Shown here: positions 25,016-35,599 of the stretch, piece after piece | Position numbering within the stretch: position 1 is the first letter of the stretch | How the letters are laid out: every line of letters starts with the position of its first letter | NCBI RefSeq assembly: GCF_036884655.1 | Contig: NC_088354.1 | Location: forward strand, 19,058,501 to 19,122,500 | Direction of reading: 5' to 3' | From: Musa acuminata AAA Group | Lineage: Eukaryota > Streptophyta > Magnoliopsida > Zingiberales > Musaceae | DNA: 64,000 bases | Notes under the pieces: model-generated | The model's input: only the letters and a program-made list of their open reading frames with translations | Databases searched by the model: none | Told to the model about the DNA's origin: nothing | Made by a program: the position numbers and the translations under genes

Positions 25016-28000
25016 ATGAGGTCACCGTCGCTTCTTGCGCAGTGCTTGCCGGCGTTGGTGCCTCGTGACAAGGCCAGTTTGAAGGCGGATGTTTCCCTGG
25101 TCTCTGAAAGGGATTTGCATCTTCCCTCACCAGCCATCGAGATTCTTCCTTCCAAGGTATTTACCATTTCAACTTCTTCGCTTTGTTTATGAAGTGTCAA
25201 GTGCTTGATGTATTTGCAGAAATCAACTCAGTTTAGTTTGTGCACAGACCATCATTTGTGTGATTTTCCTTTTGATCATATAATTTCGATTTGGTCAAGT
25301 GTTCTGCTATGTGCATGAATTATTAACGTCTAACAGATATGCGACCGTATATTGTTCTTGTGATGAACAAGCCCTCCAAAATAGGGTTTATGTACAATTC
25401 CTCATTTTTTTGCCATGGTTGTTTCACAGAATGCTCATCCATACAAGTATGCTGGAGAAAATGTTGATCTGCAAGGTCTCAAAATTTTTAAGGTACATGC
25501 GCCAAATTTGTTATTTATTTTTACATAATTTCTGATTTAACCTCGACAACCAGATTCTGAATGGATCATCGCCTTTTGTTCCAAAAGGAATCCGGCAAAC
25601 TTGTGATCCCATCAATGGACCTTGCTGTGTGCTATGTTCTTCTTCCTTCAACGTTTATGTGTTAATTTTTATTATTTACGCCCCAGGGAAGGGTTAGGTT
25701 GTCTGATGTGATTGGGTTTTCAAATTCGGAGATGGCTTCATCCAAATCTGATGGTGAGTACATAAGATCTAAGAGATTTTTGTATTTTTCATATAAATTT
25801 TTCATATAAATTTACATATAGGTTTACCTTCTCATGCTGCAGGATCTCTGAAATCTTGGGAGAGCTCAACCGATCTTGTCAACAGTGTCAAGCTTGAGAT
25901 TCGTGATGGGCTGCTGAGTTTTAGAGGCAAAAGGGTTTTAGAGGTACCTACATTTTAGGAGTCCCTGTCCTTTTTATTCTCAATCTATCAGCCTTTAGCT
26001 TTTGATTAGTTTGTCAAATATTATATACCGCTTGATGCTGACTAAGTTAGAAAAAAATGTTGCAGTCTATACCAGAATGCTTTAACAAGCTTCAATGATC
26101 CTTCTTCACATGTCATGATTTAATTCTAATGTTGAACATTATGATATTAAAACATCATCTCATTCCCAATATTAACAAAATCCACATGTCATTTTTATGT
26201 TGATAATTTTAATTCTCATGTACATGCTTTGGAAGTTAGATGTTGTTGACTTTATTCGTTGATAGATGACTTCAAGATATTTGATTGTTCTTTTGCTGCA
26301 GATGAAATAGTATAGTTCTAATTTTTGTTGATAATTGCTGCAGCTTGGTTGCGGTTATGGGATAGCTGGGACTTTTGCTTGCCTCAAGGTATCCATATGC
26401 CTTTAACGACTAAGATGCTCAAATTCACATATCCAAGTTCATATCATCCTGCATCATATTGTAGTGGTCTAATTTGTCATGCAAACTTGTCACAGGGTGC
26501 TTCGACAGTTCATTTTCACGATCTCAATGCTGAAACCATCAGATGCACAACCATACCCAATGTCCTTGCAAATATTGAGCAGGCCAAGGACAAGCAGAGT
26601 CGCCAATCAGAGAGTCCCCTTACTCCATCTCGACAGCATTTGACTTCTGATGTCCACTTTTATGCTGGGGACTGGGAGGAGCTTCCCAGTGTCCTATCTG
26701 TGGTGAGGGTAGATGGTTTCGAGTTGGCAAGTGGGGCTAGCCATAGCCTCTCTGAGGATGACTACATTGATGCATGTAGCAGTCAGGAGGGAAGTGTGAT
26801 TGCTCAGGAAACTAGCTCCAGGCGGTCAAGGAAGCTCTCTGGAAGCCGTGCCTGGGAAAGGGCAAGTAAGACAGACCCAGGAGATGGAGGCTATGACGTC
26901 ATTTTGATTACTGAGATCCCTCATTCAGTAACCTCCCTGAGGAAGCTATATGCCCTGATGACAAAGGTTAGCTGAATTTTTCTTCGTAGTCTTGAAAATT
27001 TTCGTTGGTATCAAATGTGCATGAGATTCCTGGTAAACCAATATGATAAGAAATGTATAAAAATTAGCCGGTTCTCTCCAGATCATTATAATCTTGTTTG
27101 GAACTCGTGAAACAGTCTCTAAAACTTGCTTTAATTACCCCCCATAGACTTTGAGCCTTCTTTATGCAGAATCTGTCATGTTATGTTGTCCATAGTCATT
27201 TTTCAGACTCACTAATGACTAACTTGTGAAAGTTAATATCTAGGTTCATTGTCTCGTGCCGACTGGCTGTGCTGGTCCTGGACTGGACCAGTTCATACCG
27301 GTTTTTGGAAAATTGGCCAGAAAATAGCCAAAACTGACTGAAAAATAAAAAAACCTTCTTTTAACCCCTCTTTATTCTAATTTTAATGTAATTATAATTC
27401 AATCTCAATAAGAATAAGGTGCAAATGATTCATGACTGGTAAGTAATTATAGGTTTTTTAGGCCTAATTATTTCAAATTGACCCTAAAAGTAAGATAATG
27501 AATCTACATGATGATTAGACCTAGTTATAATAAATTGGTTCTAAAAGTAAGATAATGGATCTAATTAAGCCTAGATTTAAGAGAGATATAGTAATCATGC
27601 TTAACATGCTGTGATTAGGCCTAATTACCCTAAATCGGTCTTAAAAGTAAGATAATGATTTTAATAGTGCCTAAACTAAGGAAAGATGATGACCTCAAAT
27701 TACCCACCATCAACTAGCTGTGATCAGGCAAAATTAGCCCTAATTTGAGCCTAAAAGTATGATAATAGACTTATTTGAATCTAATATTAGGAGAAATACA
27801 TTAATCAACCAATTATTCATAATAAGACACTAATAAGGGTCTACAACAACAATAAGGTCACAAGTCCTAACTATTTGGGGTCGGCTACATAGATTTTTTT
27901 ACCGCCATTGAGATATATAAAAAATCATATGTTTAGTTAAGTTTAAAAGACTTAAATCTTTATTTATAGTTTCTATTAAAGTCTTCTTAGGTCTTTCTTT

Positions 28001-29140
28001 ATCGTACCATTAATATTAATCATTCCACCTCTGGTTACCATATCTGTAAGCTTCCTAAGCACATGTTCATATCATCTTAAACGATTCTCTATCATTTTAT
28101 CCTCCATCGAAACTATATTTAATTATTCATGAATAAAAATATTTTTTTTTATCTTTTCTAATAACTCTATACATCTATCTTAGCATAATATAAGGAGGAT
28201 CTAATTATATCAAAAGATAAACTAAAGAGCATAAATACTTTTAAATTGGTAAGAACTTCCACCAAATAATGCATTTGAATCTCTCTAATTAAAATCCTTC
28301 CAACTGAAGCTTCTAAAGTTTTTTATGAGCTCTAATCATGGACTAGGATGTTTAATTGAGAGAGTGCGAAAGAGTAAGAACGAGGGAGTATTTAGAATGT
28401 TTAATTGAGAAAGGGAGAAAGTGAGCTTTTATATCAAAAGCTCTAACAATGGTCAAATTGATCATTGGATCACAATTGACTTGAACTATTGAACCGGTAT
28501 GATTGGAATCCGATTGTTACCAACCGATACAAGTTGGTGCTGGTCAAGTATTGACCGTATAGAGCGATGCAAGGGGTGTACCACCTACACCCCTGCTTCC
28601 TGCCTGCTGCCCAAAACAGGCTGGTTCGCACACCGGTGGTTGGTCAGACATGTACCACTTGTTTTGTTTCGTATGGGCAGTACGACAGTCATTGGTTAAT
28701 ATATAGAATTGCAGTGATTGCATGGTAGAATGTGAAATTTGAAAGTCAATTTTTCCTCCTTGTGGGCATTATGTCAAGAAATATACTGGGTCCTAAATGT
28801 TTTTGTTATTTTTAATAATAATTAAAAAAAATCATATACTTCCAAGAAGTATCTGGCTTGTATTCAAGAATTATTGTACAAGCGATACAGATTCAATAAG
28901 CAATCTGAAGTATCCATGTTTCGTAGTCAAGAATTGTGGACTAAAACTGGCTAAATTCTTTCTGTGCAGTGTCTGCGACCACCATATGGAGTGTCGTATT
29001 TGGCTGTGAAGAAAAAATTTGTAGGTCCTAACGGTGTAGCGCGACAACTAAAAGCTATGGTGCATGAGGACAACATTTTTAGTGTCCACATGGTTTCCAG
29101 AACGTCAGAGAGGGAGATCTGGAAATTCTTTTTCAACTGA
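25016..29140 (+). CDS. METTL18: Histidine protein methyltransferase 1-like (METTL18/HPM1 family)
   Basis: Seven coding exons, all GT-AG and in phase: 25016-25156, 25430-25492, 25687-25753, 25843-25943, 26344-26388, 26496-26966 and 28970-29140. They give 352 residues. The protein is a class I S-adenosylmethionine-dependent methyltransferase. The family methylates a histidine of ribosomal protein uL3 in yeast and animals. Visible signatures are motif I ELGCGYGIAGTF (across exons 4 to 6), the acidic HFHDLNAETIR loop, FYAGDWEELP, YDVILITEIPHSV (motif IV/post-II), and the C-terminal SYLAVKKKFVGPNGV. The long loop between FYAGDWEELP and YDVILITEIP is Ser-rich and typical of plant members. The last intron (26967-28969) is 2 kb and full of mobile debris. 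Substrate identity here is inferred from the family. Confidence 0.9.
27245..27300. repeat. ACCGGT-rich boundary sequence, left
   Basis: GC-rich island inside the last intron of the methyltransferase gene with repeated CTGGTCC/GGACCAG and ACCGGT words. It resembles the island at about 28490-28690. The two may bracket a composite insertion. Confidence 0.35.
27455..27815. repeat. Intronic minisatellite, unit about 100 bp
   Basis: Three to four diverged copies share GATTAGGCCTAATTA, then AAATTGG, then CTAAAAGTAAGATAATG. They start near 27455, 27512, 27610 and 27720. The array lies entirely in the last intron of the methyltransferase gene, immediately before the RTE fragment. Confidence 0.65.
27843..28200 (-). 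mobile_element. RTE-type LINE, 3' end fragment
   Basis: Read on the minus strand, the last coding part of a plant RTE-clade LINE is visible with stops: KERPKKTLIETINKDL, then LSLLNLTKHM and YISQWR. These match the conserved RGRPKKTW...KDL...AQWR end of the family. The stretch continues into the diagnostic 3' sequence GTAGCCGACCCCAAATAGTT and a TTG-repeat tail at about 27843-27852. It is a 5'-truncated, dead copy within an intron. Confidence 0.75.
28490..28690. repeat. ACCGGT-rich boundary sequence, right
   Basis: A GC-rich island with ACCGGTAT, CAACCGATAC, GGTGTACCACCTACACC (a short palindrome) and CACCGGTGG. It is much richer in GC than its flanks and is a candidate piece of an unclassified repeat. 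Confidence 0.4.
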
Positions 29141-30210
29141 GCATATTTAACGTTGGAATATATTGTTGTAGTTATTATCATCTGATTGGCATTAAGCCAC
29201 AATGTACATCTCATGTCTGTTTATTTATTTATTTATTTATTTTTGAAAAAACGTTCAGAAATATTGGACCTCTGAGCTTGCTCAAAGGCTGGAGTGCTAC
29301 CATTTTGTAGTTGATACGTACACAATGATTCATTCATTCATGATCAATATATACTTAAAGACTTCATTTTGTGCATTGATTGATGAATTTTATGTCAAAG
29401 GATTGCATGAGTACTATAATTTGTCATTCTGTAATATCAGTCAGATGAATTTTACGACAAAGGATTACAACCAAAGTGCCAAATCCTATGACTGTTGATA
29501 GATGATTTGTGAGAAAGATCAAAATCAATTATGATTCTTGGTAAATGCCTTTGCTACAGAATGGTGATTTTTTGTAGTTTAAGTCTTTGTGGGTGGAAAG
29601 TCATGTTATGGCATCAACTGGAGTGGAATTTAAGGCAAATTAATGTTGCTTTCTGGTAAAATAATAATAATAATAATAATAATATTACAAGCCTTCCATG
29701 TTATATTCTAAAAGATGATATCAAACATTGTGCTTCGATCTGCTGCAGCATTTCCACCATCTTTGGTACACCTGAGAAGAGAAATGGGTGTGAAACAACT
29801 TAATTAACTCGGAACCTGCAGGGCCATGTAGCAATCCATAGCCAATCCAACCTCGTACACTTTTTTTTGTTTCATCATTTTATGGCCTTCCAATCAATTT
29901 ATAAACTTCTATTTACTTTTTAACATCAGTCAGTCTGAAGAAGAATAAGAAGATGATGATGATGGTGAAGAATCTAAAGGAGAATAACTAGAAACAGGAG
30001 AAAAAGAAATCTGAAGTAAAACACCGATCATACTACTTTGGTGTATATATGTAACAAATGGCCTAATTTTACTGTGACATAATAAATATTGTGGCTGCAA
30101 CACATTAACATCAAATTTGTTTTACATAGTAAGAGTCTAAACATCAACAAAAAAAAACACATATAGTAATTTTAAGCAGCTTTTGAATCACCAACCGAAA
30201 TCCAAAAGGG
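29141..30210. other. Intergenic between convergent genes
   Basis: Space between the methyltransferase stop codon and the minus-strand GUN4 stop codon. It holds a TTTA run (29218-29244) and an ATA run (about 29659-29684). No further gene seen. Confidence 0.6.
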
Positions 30211-30218
30211 AATTAAGC

Positions 30219-30992
30219 TCAAAAGGAATAGTCGGGTTCGAAGACCCTCTTGCCACCCAGTAGCTTTGGCTGCTCCTTCCCCTTCTCTTCCACAGCCATC
30301 CTTCCTTCTTCCTCACTCTTCTCCCTCCCTTCCTCTATGATCTCCTCGAAGGCTGGGTGTGTTAGTATGCTGCGGAGAAGCTGAGTCCCCCTGAGAGCGT
30401 TGGTGAGAGGGAGGTGCCCCTCCGGTGTGTCGTCCTTGAACTCCCACATGAACTCGCCGGGGAAGGACCTGTATCCGTACTGTTCCACCTCCGTGTCCAG
30501 CCGCCTCATCCACCCCACCCTGATAAAGAAGCGCGTGAAGTCACGGCCCGACTTCTCCCACACCCGCCGCTGCACGGCGTACCCGAAGCGGCCGCCGCTG
30601 TGCTGCCGCCACAGCCGGTCGATCGCCTGCAGGTCGGCGGCCTCTATGAACTGCACCTCCGAGAAGAACACGTACCCGCGCTTCTGTGCGGCCTCGCCAC
30701 CGAGGGCGATGAGTAGGCGGCGCGTCTCCTCGTCCGCCTGGCGGAAGTCGCTCGTCGACAGGTAGTTCGCGAGGGCGTCGAGTGGCGCGGAGGAGGAGAC
30801 GCCGGCCGGTGCTACAGTACTGGATGAGGTGGTGCTCGGGGGGGAGGAGGAGCAGGGGACGTTGGAGAAGAGTCTGTAGGATTTGCTTGGTTTGAAGAAG
30901 ATAGAGCCAGGAGACGAGGTGAAGTAATGTTGATGGTGGTTGTGGTGGCGGAGAATGGATTGATGGAGGGACTGGAGAGAGGTACTGGCCAT
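30219..30992 (-). CDS. GUN4: Tetrapyrrole-binding protein GUN4, plastid
   Basis: Single exon of 257 residues starting at MASTSLQSLHQS. In-frame upstream sequence opens at 31184 but passes through a CT-repeat leader and is judged to be 5' UTR. Residues 1 to about 70 are Ser/Thr/His-rich and fit a plastid transit peptide. The GUN4 core follows: DEETRRLLIALGGEAA, RGYVFFSEVQFIEAADLQAI, DRLWRQHSGGRFGYAVQRRV, DFTRFFIRVGWMRRLD and PGEFMWEFKDDTPEGHLPLT. GUN4 binds protoporphyrin IX and Mg-protoporphyrin IX and stimulates Mg-chelatase (through CHLH) in chlorophyll synthesis; it also takes part in plastid-to-nucleus signalling. Length is close to the usual 260-265 residues and the Glu-rich C-terminal tail is typical of plants. 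The coding part is strongly GC-rich, as in many monocot plastid-protein genes. Confidence 0.95.
   Translation of the reverse strand: MASTSLQSLHQSILRHHNHHQHYFTSSPGSIFFKPSKSYRLFSNVPCSSSPPSTTSSSTVAPAGVSSSAPLDALANYLSTSDFRQADEETRRLLIALGGEAAQKRGYVFFSEVQFIEAADLQAIDRLWRQHSGGRFGYAVQRRVWEKSGRDFTRFFIRVGWMRRLDTEVEQYGYRSFPGEFMWEFKDDTPEGHLPLTNALRGTQLLRSILTHPAFEEIIEEGREKSEEEGRMAVEEKGKEQPKLLGGKRVFEPDYSF

Positions 30993-30994
<2 letters not shown>

Positions 30995-31027
<33 letters not shown>
30995..31027 (-). repeat. (CT)n microsatellite in the GUN4 leader
   Basis: On the coding strand this is an uninterrupted CT run that stops two bases before the start codon context. CT/GA runs in plant leaders are known binding targets of BBR/BPC GAGA-binding factors; whether this one is used is unknown. 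Confidence 0.85.
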
Positions 31028-31030
<3 letters not shown>

Positions 31031-31199
31031 AAGGAATGGTTGGGAAAGAGCGAGAAGAGGGTGGCAGAGAGGAATGAGAAGATGACCAAGGTATATCATA
31101 TCCAGGAGATATGTAAGGTGAGCTGTGATTGGTTGGGAATGGGTGAGGTACGATACAATCTCCGCGCGAGATGTTGGTGGGCATGAGGCCATCTTTAGA

Positions 31200-32040
31200 A
31201 TTATTTACAATTGATTCTTTTTGCCTTAAAATATAACTTCTCTATGAATTTATTTATTCTTTTCTAACATCAAACTCTCTGAGCAAGCCAAGAGAACTCT
31301 ATTAGATGCTAGTCTCTAACCCCTTGTCTGATGATTCTAAGCTTGTCTCATAATTCAAAGGAATTGAAATATGCTGTGTTTGGTATTTTGATTCACTTTG
31401 GAAAATTTCACTTTATGTGATTTCTTAGCCTCATTTGATTCTTATTTAGTTATTCTTACGCAGCATTTTAATTCACAAGTTGCTAATTGTTGGTGCATGT
31501 TTAACAGATGCTTAGGTTTTCAAGATACTCAAGCTGAAAGAAGACTGAAGGCAACATTGATGGGATATTATACCAGCAAATACTGTCACATTTAATCAGT
31601 CAACTTTATAATTTGGGTGTTGATGATTAAGTCTACAATCATTATAATCCTCCATAAATTTGGGATAAATTTGCAATCATGCTTGTGAGGTTTCTTGCTC
31701 ACCTGCTGCAAGTGGCTTTATCGATTGGGTTAGACACAGATCATTCTCATGATTTGTCTCTTGAGATAGTTTTTCAAAGAATAAAAATAGTAGCTGTTGA
31801 ATGAGTATAAGCTACTTAGGAGAATTATACGATAGGCTTATGCAACCAAATGTATTCACTTCCTAGACAAACATGCAAATCAAGCTAAAATATACTGTTC
31901 TGGAGTCAACTGAATCATAAATCTATCCACATTTTCTTCAGAAATTGTTGAAATATTTATGTCCTTCTCCTGTCTCTGTTTTCTCTGTCTTTATATAGTC
32001 ATTCAAATCACTAGTATTATACGATAGGCTTATGCAACAC
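31200..32040. other. Intergenic
   Basis: GUN4 upstream DNA and the region just downstream of the BBX stop codon. No gene or clear repeat. An ATACGATAGGCTTATGCAAC direct repeat occurs at about 31827-31846 and 32019-32038. Confidence 0.5.
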
Positions 32041-32047
32041 CGAAGAA

Positions 32048-35000
32048 CTATCCAAGATCAGGGACAGTGAAGTACTCCTCCTCATCAGATATCTCAAGCC
32101 TAGGCTTCTTAAACAAAGTGCCACACTTGTTGCCTCTGTAGAATCCTGTATCACTAGCTTGTGGAACAGGGAATTTGTTGGCTCTGTAGAAGCCTGTGTT
32201 GCTTGCTTGTGTGGTGGGGAGCTCAGGGACTTGAGCTGCTGTTTGGGTCGCCTTGGGCAGTTGGTCATGGAAAAGACCAATGTCTGCAAACCAATCCAAC
32301 TCCTCATATCCTACAGGAGACCCCTGCAATGTATTGAATCCAAGTATGATTACCTTGTGTGAAGTAATCAGAAGTTCTACGAATCAATCAAGTGTCAGCA
32401 ACTCATACCTTGTAACCAGTTTCTTGGTCATAAAGTTGAAGGAACTCATCAGCAGCCCATGCCGAGTCCATGAATGATGAAATGGTTTGTGGTGTTTCAG
32501 GAACTTTTGCGGCTGGTGTGGCTGGCCCTTGGTTTGGTGGTTCGGTATTGTCATTGAAGTCCTTGTTGCACATCGCATTTGCAGCCACACGGATTCCAGT
32601 GGCCAGGTAACGCTGGTGGTTGCCGGTAAGGGTGCCAGCGACATGAATGGGTTCATCACAGTCCCGGCAAAATAGGGCTCGATCCTCGACACAGAATATG
32701 AAAGCTGCCTTCTCCTAGAAAATACATGGAGACAACAAAAAAATTGATATGAATCATCATCACATGCTCTAAATACTGTTGAAGTGTATCAATGTACATA
32801 TTTACTTGGATACTAGTAGTATCTTTCCAGAATTTGCTGCTACTCACTATTACTAGTTTGCAAACAGTGATATTCTTGTTTTATAAGCTGACCATCTGCT
32901 TAATTCTGCCTGTGCAGTGGCATTGGTCGATAAAGGTCAATATGGGGAGTCTAATAATAGCTTTTCCGAGGTCCTGAGATTTCCTATGATCCCTGGAATC
33001 CTGGTGTTTTTATCAACTGAGATGATCAAGCAGGTATGACTTGCTCAGATTTGTATTTCTTGAGTGAATGATGGGTCGATACCTCAGTTCATTTGCCAGA
33101 GCTGAAATGAAACACACAATGCTGATGACATCTGATCACCATTGGGTTAATCAGTCCATAACTGTGTGATTAAATTAGGTGCAGATAATTTGCTAAAAAA
33201 GAGACAAAAGATGGTTAGCAAAGGCCGACGACCGCTAAATTCTGTTAAATAGATGCAGTTCTGATGTTGCTCGTTTTTTTACAGACGTGCAGAGAAGGTT
33301 TTAGATAAGTAAAGACTAAGAACAAGAAAGATATGCGGATGAGTGTCATGGTCATAAATCAAACATGTTGAAGAACTCGAGAATCTTACTGAACTTTAAG
33401 ATCATTTTTAAGAGGAATTCTTTTTCCAGTCAATTCCTTTTCAGCCAAACCCTTTGCTTTCTGTTCATGCAGCATGACTGTATGTTTTGCATTCGGCACA
33501 CAACTTTATCTAGCACCAAATGTATTATTGTTGGCATTTCAAATTCTTTCAGGCAGAAGGATTGAAGTAGTCAAGTGACACAGAACCAAGAAATATGAAT
33601 CTAATCAGGTGCATAACAAGGATATCATGTGGTTGGAAGCTGGAAAGATGTTGGTTTGAAGTAATAATTTGAGAAATATTGTTTCAGAAGACCCTATGGC
33701 GAAAATTGCACGCCTTAAGCTAAAAATGTTCAAGCAAAGACATGCAATTCTTCGTATGACTTCAATCTGCTTAGATTTTTTCCTCTTTCATCTTCTTCAG
33801 CCTTCTTTTTCTTTCTTAACAAAACATGGCCTCTAGGGAGCTTTCTCCATTCTTGCTGCCAGCGCAAATCATTAATCATGATGTTCCAGATGCTATCGAT
33901 GAGAAAGAATCCTACAAACTTGTTGCAATATTGAATAAAATGGCAAGCATCTCATAGATCATTACCAACATACTTTTGGAATGTCATATTTTGCTGGAAA
34001 AATGTGTAAAATTTTCCATTGTGCATATCTCCAGAGAAAGCTAATCAAGTAGATGATTTGTTAGCTGATTATGCTAGGCAGGTAGGCCTTCCAATTGAGC
34101 TTGGATCCATTCTTGCAAGCAATGCTCTTAAAGATATGGTGATCATCTTGTTTCAAATTATATATAAAAAAAAAGTTCCCATATTCTAAAGGTAAAAACC
34201 TCTTTGGTTAAGACAATCATCAAGGTGTTCTTTTTCCCCTGAATTGAACACCTAGTTGAATGGATATAATTAATTCAAAAAACTGTGGTTTAATTAATCT
34301 AAGATCTTATGTTTCCTTGAATAAGAAGGATGAAAAAAAAATTAATTTGTAACCAAGCAAATAGACAGCAATATGATGCTTGTATCCTGATACTCCACAA
34401 GCACAGAGGAAGCTATCACTGATAACTAGCTTGTAGGTGGGTGCTTGACCTTTGTTTCAGTACCATTCCTACAAAATTTTCAGACTCCATTTCAAATGTG
34501 AATAAAAAAAAAGACTATGCTCTCAATAAGCAACATCATGTTATAGCCCCATAAATCCACTTGCATATTTTCCCCAAAGGAAGAGATAAGAACCACACTC
34601 AAACACTAAGAAGATATTCCTGATGACTCTGCCATTCTGAAAGCTTATCGAATCTAACTAGGAAAATGCTACACTTATCTTATGGATAACTTTATTGTGA
34701 GTATCCATTGAATCAAATGAATTAAAAGTCCTCCTTCATAATTACTTGATTGATTTTGAACCCTCCTAACCTTGAGTTATATATTTAGCTGTGGTATTAA
34801 CCATTGTGCTAATATCTTGATTACCATAGGAAGGCCCCTCTGTTTTGTGTCTAATATCTCTTTCTGTATGATTCAAATCCATTTACTAGAGTTCCAATTC
34901 TGACATCACAAGTTTACCGCAATGAAGAAATACCAGATTGATATCTGTTTCGAGGTAATGGTGCCCCAAAAATGAGAAGAATTGATCTACATGCTATTAT

Positions 35001-35368
35001 AGATGATTTGAAGGACTCAGAATAATGTTGAAACTACAGAATAAACTGTCAAGCTTTAGCATGTCAAGATTTGAACTCCCTTGTCTAAGTTGCTCACCTC
35101 ATGCTGCAAGAGAGATGACTGAGAGCATGAGAGGGGAGAAAGGCAAGGCAAAAGGGGAGGGGGGGTGTTCGGTTGAGTATAGTACTTGGCAGATGTCACA
35201 GCGAGGGAGCTTGTTGGAGAGGCAGTCGAGGCGAAGCCTCTGGTGCTTGCTCGCCAGCTTGTTCGCCAAGTGGATCTCGACGTCGCAGCTGGCGCAAAGG
35301 GCGGCCTCGTCGGCGCAGCATATCAGCGTCGCCGGCGCCTTCTCGCACACGTCGCACTGGATCTTCAT
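32048..35368 (-). CDS. BBX24: Double B-box zinc finger protein, BBX24/STO-like
   Basis: Three exons on the minus strand: 35368-35186, 32714-32409 and 32323-32048. All join in phase 0 with GT-AG introns and give 254 residues. B-box 1 (MKIQCDVCEKAP, then CCADEAALCASCDVEIH and KLASKHQRL) is complete in exon 1. B-box 2 is split: CDICQ ends exon 1 and EKAAFIFCVEDRALFCRDCD opens exon 2. Exon 3 has the family tail EELDWFADIGLF and the C-terminal EEEYFTVPDLG. No CCT domain is present. This architecture is that of the STO/STH group, nuclear transcription regulators that interact with HY5 and COP1 in light signalling. The first intron, about 2.47 kb, is unusually long next to the 85-bp second intron. 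A GA run lies in the leader near 35537-35562. The exact orthologue within the BBX24/25 group is not certain. Confidence 0.93.
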
Positions 35369-35536
35369 GCCTCCTCACTCTTTCCTCTTCCTTTCTTCCC
35401 TTCTCTCTCTACCAACCTCTCTGCTATGTCTTCTTCCTCCTCTTGCTCAGGCTTCAGGTCACCTCAGCAGGCACCATACTGCACAACCAGAGAAGAGTTA
35501 TCTCCCTCAGAGGCAGCAAAGACAGGGGAGCTGACG

Positions 35537-35562
<26 letters not shown>
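35537..35562 (-). repeat. GA/CT microsatellite upstream of the BBX start
   Basis: A short dinucleotide run about 170 bp upstream of the BBX start codon, probably in its 5' UTR or promoter. It resembles the run in the GUN4 leader. Confidence 0.7.
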
Positions 35563-35570
<8 letters not shown>

Positions 35571-35599
35571 AACAAGAACTGATCTCAGGTGCAGGCTCC

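Noticed and set aside
30400..30765. Plus-strand frames opposite GUN4
   Set aside because: Shadows of a GC-rich coding exon.
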